Origin: Zasmidium citrigriseum
Taxonomy: Eukaryota; Ascomycota; Dothideomycetes; Mycosphaerellales; Mycosphaerellaceae
Assembly: GCA_002786025.1 (NCBI GenBank)
Contig: NHNW01000025.1
Span: forward strand, 186,001-250,000
Reading direction: 5' to 3'
Length of the DNA stretch: 64,000 nt
This document shows, one piece after another, positions 56,749-64,000 of this stretch. The notes beneath the pieces were generated by a model. That model had not been told where the DNA came from. It saw only the letters and a program-made list of their open reading frames with translations, and ran no database searches. Numbering within the stretch: position 1 is the first letter of the stretch; every line of letters starts with the position of its first letter. The translations under genes were made by a program, and so were the position numbers.

Positions 56749-57651
56749 TCAAAAGAACCCATTCTCGACCTGCTCATCACCCATCCAAAACCGCGTCTCG
56801 ACCCTATCAGCCCACTCTTCCAACCACTCAATCTCGCCCTTACCGATCGTCTTGCGGATGTGCTCATAGTGCAACATCCTCGGATCAGTCTTCTCAAGCT
56901 TGTCAATCAACTCCTCACTAAAGACCTCCTTGCCCCTTTTACCGAAAAACTTCCAGAACTTGTTGATCGCACTCTGGCGGATGCCGCAGCGCAGGTCTTT
57001 GGCTAGCTGGGTTTGGAAGGTCGTGAACCACCAGCAATACGCCCAGGAAGAAGTGTATGTTGGAACACCGGTCTTGGGGTCGGCGGTGATGCGGCGGGTA
57101 TGGGTCTTTGGCAGGCGAAGGAGGAGTTGGGCCATGCCTTTTGGGTTTGCTCTGCCGATGCCCATGGGCAGGACGAGTTTGGGCTCGTCTTCGGGGTGGA
57201 GTTTGCAGTGCAGAGCCACGGCGAGGTTGCGGCCGCAGTCGAAGCAGAATTGGTGCTCGAGGTTGCTGCACATGTAGCAATCTGCCGAGTTGCAGGTGTG
57301 GTTCTTGCAGGGCCCTGAGCTCTTGAGGCTCTCGACCATGTTTGCCAGGACTGTTGGGAAGGAGTCTGCTGGGGCTGCCGCGAGTTTCTGGTCGAAGGTC
57401 TCGGCGATCTCGCTGATGATCTTCTTGCGCTGCTGAATCACTGGCTTGCGGGCTTTGAGGTAGGACCGGCGGGTGTCGTGGTAGAAGAACTTGCTTGTGG
57501 AGCGGAGGGCGGCGCTATTTGGTACTGTCACGCGTTGCAAGAGGAGGTCGATGGGTTTGGAGTCGGCTAGGTTGTTGGCGAAGGCGTAGTCGTAGATCAT
57601 CTCGCGGAGCTCGGGTGGGATGCCCATGAAGGTGGCGTCGTTGTTGGACAT
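56749..57651 (-). CDS. F-box-like protein with Cys/His cluster
   Basis: Single exon, 300 residues starting MSNNDATFMGIPPELREMIYDYAFANN, a short F-box-like/2EXR-type N-terminus of the kind found in many ascomycete proteins. A Cys/His cluster at about 112-150 (CKNHTC, CYMC, FCFDCG, HCKLH) could bind zinc. The rest is mixed and helical. It may be a substrate adaptor for SCF ubiquitin ligases, but the F-box match is weak and partner data are absent. The sequence 5' of the ATG carries the inverted and tandem repeats described below. Confidence 0.72.
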   Translation of the reverse strand: MSNNDATFMGIPPELREMIYDYAFANNLADSKPIDLLLQRVTVPNSAALRSTSKFFYHDTRRSYLKARKPVIQQRKKIISEIAETFDQKLAAAPADSFPTVLANMVESLKSSGPCKNHTCNSADCYMCSNLEHQFCFDCGRNLAVALHCKLHPEDEPKLVLPMGIGRANPKGMAQLLLRLPKTHTRRITADPKTGVPTYTSSWAYCWWFTTFQTQLAKDLRCGIRQSAINKFWKFFGKRGKEVFSEELIDKLEKTDPRMLHYEHIRKTIGKGEIEWLEEWADRVETRFWMGDEQVENGFF

Positions 57652-57967
57652 GATGATGTTGTCTTGGTATGTGTCGTGAAAGGTGATGTGAGGCGGACCG
57701 ATCGTAATTGGCGTGTCGAATCAGGCGAGAGCGATGGATACTGAGATTTCGAGAAGGGGCGAAGGCGCACTTAAGTATCTGGGGCGAGGAATTGAGCGAC
57801 AATAGTGGAAGATGTGCTATTGTAGTCAACGGACTATTGTAGTCAATGGACTATTGTCGCTATTGTTCGCAATGAGCGCTCGTGAACGCTTGGACTAAGC
57901 GTGTCGCCTCTGAGCGGCTATCACATGCATGCCAAGACCGTGAGTGAATCAAAGACCAAAGCTTCAC
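57652..57967. other. Short intergenic region with repeats
   Basis: 316 bp between the F-box-like gene start and the stop of the TPP enzyme gene, both on the - strand. It contains the promoter of the F-box-like gene and the repeat cluster at 57796-57860. Confidence 0.55.
57796..57860. repeat. 17-bp tandem repeats flanked by a 10-bp inverted repeat
   Basis: Two near-identical 17-bp units (CTATTGTAGTCAACGGA at 57817-57833, and with C to T at 57834-57850) are followed by a partial third. The pair is flanked by GCGACAATAG (57796-57805) and its exact reverse complement CTATTGTCGC (57851-57860). It lies about 145-210 bp upstream of the F-box-like ATG. Confidence 0.8.
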
Positions 57968-59814
57968 TCAAGCATGTCCGTTGGCCTGTGCGCCCTCTGA
58001 ACCCTTAAAATACGGTCGAGGAACATTGTCGTAGTAAGGTACCACAATCACATTCGGGTCGTTCGTCGCTGAAACCATGGACAAGGTAGCTGGGCTCGTC
58101 GGCTTAACACTGACGATCATGTTGATCAGCGAAGGGCCAGATTTGGACAGCTCCTCAACAGTCGGCTTGATTTGATCGTATTCCGTCACTTTAGCGGCTT
58201 TGCAGTTGAATCCTTGTGCTACCGTCTCGTATGCACAGCTCTTGCTGAGTTGGATCGCAGGTCGGGCTTCAGTCTTGCCTTCGTAGATGAGGTCTTGACC
58301 ATTCACGCTCATGCCCCAGACGTAGTTGTTTGCAATGATCGTCAGAATTTTCAGCCCAAATCGGGCGAAGGTGTCGAGCTCCTGGATGTGGAAGCCTGCA
58401 CTGCCGTCGCCGTGCATGTTGACAATGAGTCGGCTAGGGTCAGCAACGGCAGCTCCCAGCGAATAGCCCCATCCATTACCGAGGAAACCCAGATATCCCG
58501 TAGGATTGAGAACATGTTTGGCTTCTGCTTTTTCAACGGACATTGCGGCCCACTGCCCTGCTTCGCCACCGTCTATCATGATGATAGCGTCTCGTGGTAA
58601 AGATTTCATAATAGCTGACATAGCATGGTATGGGTGAAGCTGTCCATCTTTCTGCATTTTCGGGTCGTTTTCGTAGGGCAGTGGAGTAGTTCGCAATTTA
58701 CTGCACTTTGCGATCCAGTCGTCGTTGCGATTGAAGGAAGCTTCAGATGCCTTTGTCGCGGCGTGTTCGCAGAACAGGCCTGCATCTGCGACAATGCCAA
58801 TGTTGACAGCATGTGACTTTCCAATCTCCGTCCCATCGAGGTCAACTTGTGCAATTGTGGCGTTGTTGGGTATGACGGCTCCACCTCGCCCACCAAGAAG
58901 AAATCCTGTCCGACCACCTAACAGCAAGACAAAGTCCGCTTGTTCCCTCCCAGCCATAGAGGCCAGAGCGCCAGCAGGTCCACCTCGAAGTTCATGATTT
59001 GATGGCATCGGCGTGCTGAACTTGTTTGACCAGAACACAGGCGTGAAGGTTGTCTCGGCAAGCTTCGTAAGCAATTTGTCTGTGCCTCTCACTCCAGTTC
59101 CATGGATGATTACTGGTCGTTTGGCTGCTTTCCATGCGTCTACCAGACGATCCAAAGCCGCTGGATTGGGAGCTGGAGGGTCCACTGGCGGCACGTCGAC
59201 TGCACCGAAAGCTATCCGATGCATCTGAGGGGGCGAAAAGAGGACATCGATTGGGATATCGATCACGACTGGTCCTTTGATGCCTGTGCTTGCTGCTCGA
59301 AATGCATATGCCACGAGCCGTGGGATTTCATCGACATTTGTAACACGGTGAGCGAATTTCGTGACTGGTTTCGCGAGAACGACTTGATCGTGGAAGCCTT
59401 GTAGTGCATTCGTCTCCGCGTCTTGGAGTGGGGGGCTTGATGTGATACAGAAGATGGGCGAGCGGTCCGCAAAGGCTGTAGCAAGACCTGGGATGCCATT
59501 GCAGAATCTGCGCTGCGTCAGTCGCCAGATCTTCATCGGATATGCACATCTTACCCGCTGTTGGCAGTGACAAAACAGACTCCAGTCTTTCCAGAGATTT
59601 TGGCATATCCCTCCGCGGCTTGGACAGCAGTAGTCTCGTGCCGTGTATCGATCAATCTGATACCGGCGTCATGAGCTCCAACCAGAAAGGCGTCCAAGTG
59701 ACCGCCGTGAAGACCGAAAGCAACATCTACTCCCAGATTCTTTAATGCCTGAGCGGCAAGATCTCCACCCAGGAGTTCTCTGTTCTTCGGTTGCTGGAAT
59801 TTGAACGATGCCAT
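57968..59814 (-). CDS. Thiamine diphosphate-dependent enzyme, acetolactate synthase/benzoylformate decarboxylase family
   Basis: Exons 59814-59555 and 59507-57968 (47-bp intron, GTAAGA..CGCAG) give 599 residues. The catalytic Glu60 sits in RHETTAVQAAEGYA. The FCNGIPGLATAFADRSP segment and a middle FAD/ADP-type domain follow. The ThDP-binding motif GDGSAGFHIQELDTFARFGLKILTIIANN (453-481) is intact. The C-terminus extends past the family core and ends NGHA. Family members make or cleave alpha-keto acids or acyl-CoA substrates. Benzoylformate decarboxylase, acetolactate synthase and 2-hydroxyacyl-CoA lyase cannot be separated by eye. There is no mitochondrial presequence, so the anabolic ALS is unlikely. 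It stands beside a sugar-type MFS and a P450. Confidence 0.88.
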
Positions 59815-60440
59815 TCTCAGAACGATTTCGGCTATGCCAGGGCAGACCAGAGAATATGTCTCAGCAATGCGTGTGCGTATGAAGAAACATTAAATGTTCG
59901 TGGCTGCCCTCGGGAGCTGAGGTCCCCTCATCGCACCTGCGGGCGGGGTCATCATCCGGCAATAGCACCTTTGGGTTCTTGGCCGCAGGAAGTGGCCTAC
60001 AGTTCGTTCGCTCTTTCTGTGGGTCGTTTTGAGTTCAGCCCTGTTGGATGCCATGCCACACTTCCCAGGCTCGAGTCGTACAAGAAGTGTCATGAACAAG
60101 GTATCTGGTGGGTCCCCATGGCTGGAGCTTGTGCTTTGCCTCGCGGCATTGCATCTCAGTCTGAGCCACTGCCCAGGATTTCGTGATGAGATGAAAGAGG
60201 TAATGAAGATGCCGATGGATTCGGTGAGGAAGTTGGAAGGAGAGATGTGACAGGACCCATGTCCCAGCCACGTGCTATTTCCGCTATACTTTGCTAGCGC
60301 CTGCCTTATTGTCGACTTCACCCCTGTCCGGACGCTTGGGTGCTGACGATACTGAAGATCCGAGGACAGCACCTGATGATCTCTTGCACTGAATGCTGCG
60401 ATTGAGAGCACTGTTCTCAGCTTGCAACGGCCAGTACCTC
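59815..60440. other. Intergenic, TPP enzyme promoter
   Basis: 626 bp between the TPP enzyme start and the stop of the MFS transporter, both on the - strand. It contains the promoter of the former. No defined site seen. Confidence 0.5.
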
Positions 60441-62220
60441 CTAATTCAGCTGCAAGCCATGGGTCTCAATCTGCAGTGTCGTTCCTTTATTGTGGACCTG
60501 CTCCATGCTCTCGATACCCTCATCTTCATCACCGAACAAGACCTGGACCTCCTCAAGGGACAGCTTGCGCGTCTGTCGTGAAAGGCGATCAGCATCTGGA
60601 TGAATGGTAGTCGAAACTTCCAGACGTACCTCAGGGAACCAAAAGAAGATGGTGACCGCAATGACCGCTGTCAGGATGGTAAACACCAGATAGTACTTCC
60701 ACCTAATGTTGGCAAACGCCGTTGGCGCAGCACTGGTGAAAATCACCGTAGCTGCGAAGAGCCCCGCCACAGATATCCCCATGCCCTTGGCTCGGATGGG
60801 TGTCGGAAATATCTCACTCACGTAGACGTATGTCGTGGCGTCCACGGATAGAGCAAAGACGGTGACGTGCAGATACATGAAGAAGACGGCTCCGATGGCG
60901 GCGCTGCGACTCCCGCTGTGCTGGAAGATGGACACGGTTATGCATTCGCCTACGAGGGCGACAACGCAGCCGGTAAGGCCGAAGACTATGCAACGTCTGG
61001 TCAGGTCTCGTATTCTCTCGATCTAGTGTGATGGTAGAATGCTACTCACGAAGCATATGGACTCTTCCAAATCGATCGACGACCAGAGCGTTGATGAGGT
61101 TCGCAATCGGAGCGATCGTGATCCAGCCGCACGACATCAGGAGTTGCTGAACCGTGCCAAATCCGAGACTTTTGTACAGGAGAGGGCCGTAGTCTTCACG
61201 GAGTCATGTCAGTAATTGCGCTGTAGGGCTCAAAGTAGCATGATATGCTGACTGTTGATGACAATCGTGGCGGTCGCCTGAGCCCCAAAGGTCGTGAGGA
61301 ATCCAATGATGCATCGTTTGCGCACAGCAGGTCTCCTGAACATCTCGACGTAGCTGAGCTCGTTGCGAAGCTCATTCTCTGTACGGCGGTACAGTATTTG
61401 GAAGTCAGCTTCGATTGCATCTTCTTCGTTGACTTCATCACCTGAAGTCTCGGAGCGAAGCGTTTTGAAGTTGTTGTACGCTTCGGCAGGACGATGTTTG
61501 GTCAGGACTGATCTGAAAGTCAGTGTGTCCACAGATCGTATTGGCTTGCCATGCACAAAACGTACGCCAGCGAGGGCTCTCGGGCAGGAGCATGACCCCA
61601 GCTGCTAGTACAGTCGGGAAAAGGCACTGGATGGCCAGAGGCACCCTCCATTGTGCGCCCGATGCATCGACAAAGTAGAAGCCAAGTCCTGTACAACTTG
61701 CGATAGCGTAGCCTGCGGCCAGGAGTGTACCATGCATGCCGACGAGCAGGCCTCTAATTTGAGGCGGTACAATCTCGCACTGATACAGTGGCACCAAGGT
61801 AACCATCGATCCTATGGGAAGTCAGCAGAGAGATTGTCGTGTGAGAAACGTTCGCCTACCAATTCCAAGACCAGTGATGAAGCGTGCCGCGAGGTACATG
61901 GCAATGTGGACGCTGCCAGCCTGCAATCCACCACCAAGGACGCATACTGCACATGTGGCTAGAATAGCTCCGCGACGGCCAAGAAGGTCTGCCAGTGGGG
62001 AGCAAACTAGCGTTCCAATGAACCCTCCAGCCTGAAAGAGGCCATTGGTCGCGCCAATAAGGTCGTTGGCATTGCTTGCCGTATCGAGGTGAAAGTAAGC
62101 AAGAAAGGTCCGTTGTCCAAGCGTCGTCGCGATGATGCTGGAGCTGTAGCCATAGGTCGTACTGCCAAGGGCGACAAATAGGATGATCAAGAGGCGGTTG
62201 ATCGAAGCTGAGAGGGCCAT
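60441..62220 (-). CDS. MFS sugar/polyol-type transporter
   Basis: Six exons (62220-61860, 61811-61566, 61507-61253, 61193-61050, 61006-60630 and 60572-60441) give 504 residues. Twelve helices are expected. Signatures: DLLGRRGAIL after helix 2, the LPESPRWL motif after helix 6, VDRFGRVHML, and the C-terminal FPETRKLSLEEVQVLFGDE formed only when a 57-bp intron (60573-60629) is removed. That intron is a multiple of three without a stop, so it can be missed. Introns are short, and two acceptors are AAG and GAG, chosen because they keep frame. The protein should import a sugar, acid or polyol. It is divergent with the P450. Confidence 0.88.
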
Positions 62221-62724
62221 TGTCGTTGGAACATCTTCGAAGGATCAATAGAGGACATCAACAGTAGTCATCTTACAATGAAGCACCATCGCGCAATAAA
62301 TGCCTAATCGCGCTCCCTGTGCGCGTCCAAGGAAAGTGCTTGGAGTTGTGACCCCCGACCTTCTCCACAGTCGGGCTCTCCGCAATCCATGACCTGGAGA
62401 AGTGGGATTCTCAACTGCCGAAGCCTGCAACAACCCACGGTCAGCATTTTTGGGGGCCGTCCAACATTTGCTTACACAAGTACTACAATTTGGCGACCAG
62501 CTTTCCGGATATGGTCATTTGAGAACGTTTGCTGCCTCGCGATCTTGCGAGCCTGACCAACTGCCGTCGCCCAGAGTCTGATGTTGGGGACGGATGCTAG
62601 AAGTGGCTCGCAGGGTTGCGCACAACACTGATCTGATGGCGTCCCAGGCCCATTGTCATTCTTCTCCTCACTTTGAACCTCTTTCTTCCCACGTAGACGC
62701 TGCGTACTGGACGCCATTTCAACC
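62221..62724. promoter_or_regulatory. Shared divergent promoter of MFS transporter and P450
   Basis: 504 bp between the ATG of the MFS transporter (-) and that of the P450 (+). Divergent pairs like this in fungal clusters are often co-regulated. No palindromic zinc-cluster site could be assigned with confidence. Confidence 0.5.
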
Positions 62725-64000
62725 ATGGCCGTCATCCAGGTACAAGAGCGCGACTCGACCATTCTGACGATATTGAAACTTATTGCAGCATACTGGGTCT
62801 TTGCTATTCCGGTGGTACTAGTCGTAAGATTCGTCTTCAATCGATACCGGTATCCATTGGCGAAGTATCCGGGCCCATTTCTGGCGTCAGGCAGTCGAGC
62901 TTGGAAAGGTCAGTGCAAAGCATGGAAGTCGCTTGAGAGATTGGCTGATTTCTGGATAGTATGGAGTACCTGGTCCGGACACACCGAGATGGACCACATT
63001 AGGGTTCATACGAAATACGGTGAGTATCAAAACTGACAAAGCCCCGAGCACGCTGACATGGCTCGCCAGGTCCAATCGTTCGCATTGCTCCAAACGAGGT
63101 ATCGCTGGCATCACCAAAGGCTGCTCGTGAGGTCCTCGCCGCCGGGAAAGGCTTCCACAAGACCGACTTCTATGGTGTTTTCCCTCCGCCCGAGAATCCG
63201 GACATCTTCACCGAGACCCGTGAAGCCGTCCATGCGGTAAAGAAGCGCCATGCATCGAATCCGTACAGTATGGCGACAATGCACACGATGACTGGGTACA
63301 TCGAGGATACGCAGAGACTGCTGATCAGCAAGTTGGACCAGATGTGCCAGACCAAAGACCAGCACTGTAATCTTGGCGACTACCTTCATTACTTCGCCTT
63401 CGATGTTCTTGGTGAGGTGGCCTTCTCACGCAAGTTTGGTTTCCTAGATGCTGGCTTCGATGTCGAAGGGGCTATCAAGACCATCGATGACATGCAATGG
63501 TACGATGGTATCGTCGGCCAGATTCCAGAATGGGACTTTGTGCTTCGCCGGAACCCGCTCTGGAAGTATGTGCCATGGCTGAATACTGGGAACTTCTTGA
63601 TCACACGCATGGCTCTTGAGGAGATGGACAAGCGAAAGAGGCTGGGTAACAAACTTGAAAGGAAAGACCTGTTGTCCCAACTTTTCGATGCGCATGATAA
63701 GGCTCCAGAGGTGTTCAAAGACGGAGACGTCTTTGCTATCGCACATGGCGCCATGTGAGTAAACTTGATTGGCGTGAAGATACACTTACTGACCAGAGAA
63801 GCATGGCGGGCTCTGATTCTACCGCGTCCACAATGCAGAGCTTCAGCTGGCATGTTCTTCGGGATCCATCCATTCACGGCAAGCTAAGGAATGAACTCGA
63901 CGAGGCCACAGCAGCAGGAAAGCTCTCGGAGATGCCACAATGGAGCGAAGCACAAGCCCTGCCGTACTTCCAAGCCTGCCTGAAAGAAGCCATGCGCATT
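62725..64000 (+). CDS. Cytochrome P450, pisatin demethylase-like, 5' part (3' end outside window)
   Basis: Exons 62725-62908, 62960-63019, 63070-63754 and 63802 to beyond the window end. The N-terminal anchor is IPVVLVVRFVFNRY, followed by the proline-rich hinge KYPGPFLA. The GPIVRIAPNEVSLASP segment, TDFYGVFPPPENPDIFTETREAVHAVKKRHASNPYSM, and the I-helix motif HGAIMAGSDSTAST (oxygen-binding) are typical of the fungal pisatin demethylase-like clan. The Cys heme motif lies outside the window. It is expected to be ER-anchored and to hydroxylate or demethylate a small aromatic or terpenoid. The last intron uses an AAG acceptor, the weakest junction. Confidence 0.9.

Noticed and set aside
1..64000. 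tRNA, rRNA, CRISPR arrays and PKS/NRPS genes
   Set aside because: I looked for tRNA T-loop patterns, regular repeat-spacer arrays and megasynthase motifs and saw none that held up.

Overview
This is a window of a filamentous ascomycete genome. Genes carry short introns (about 48-80 bp) with GT..AG borders. The protein families are ascomycete or generally eukaryotic: CCT chaperonin, Bfr2/AATF, HP1, a fungal ArAE-type exporter, tannase, a DUF7729-type GPI protein and a pisatin-demethylase-like P450. The signature of repeat-induced point mutation (RIP) is strong. The overall look suggests Dothideomycetes, possibly Mycosphaerellales, but that placement is an inference.

Layout. 1-8.8 kb: the 3' end of a sugar transporter, a cytochrome b5-domain protein, a small mitochondrial-type protein, a large ArAE/fusaric-acid-resistance-like membrane protein and a DHH-family phosphoesterase. 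9.14-20.97 kb: an AT-skewed, stop-riddled block almost devoid of CpA and TpG. It is bounded by imperfect terminal inverted repeats of 27-29 bp that I found by eye. Read through the RIP stops, it holds a RecQ-like helicase frame and a second long frame resembling DUF6589 proteins on the + strand, followed by two diverged copies of an unrecognised gene on the - strand. 21-33 kb: a sparse region with a C2H2 factor, a PH-domain protein and a DUF7729-type surface protein, with long gene-free intervals. 33-57.7 kb: a gene-dense conserved region with HP1, CCT5, an MFS transporter, tannase/feruloyl esterase, a MARVEL protein, a coiled-coil protein, a small secreted protein, a large ascomycete-specific protein, an RD-rich protein, a pseudokinase, BFR2 and an F-box-like protein. 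58-64 kb: a thiamine-diphosphate enzyme, a sugar-type MFS transporter and a divergently transcribed P450 that runs off the end. These three may form a small catabolic or detoxification cluster.

The best candidate for an undescribed system is the 11.8-kb inverted-repeat element. HP1, encoded 12 kb away, is the reader expected to bind H3K9me3 on RIP-mutated DNA of this kind, which makes the window a compact picture of genome defence, although the proximity is probably chance. Exon coordinates were worked out by hand from splice consensus and reading-frame continuity. All multi-exon genes given sum to whole codons.
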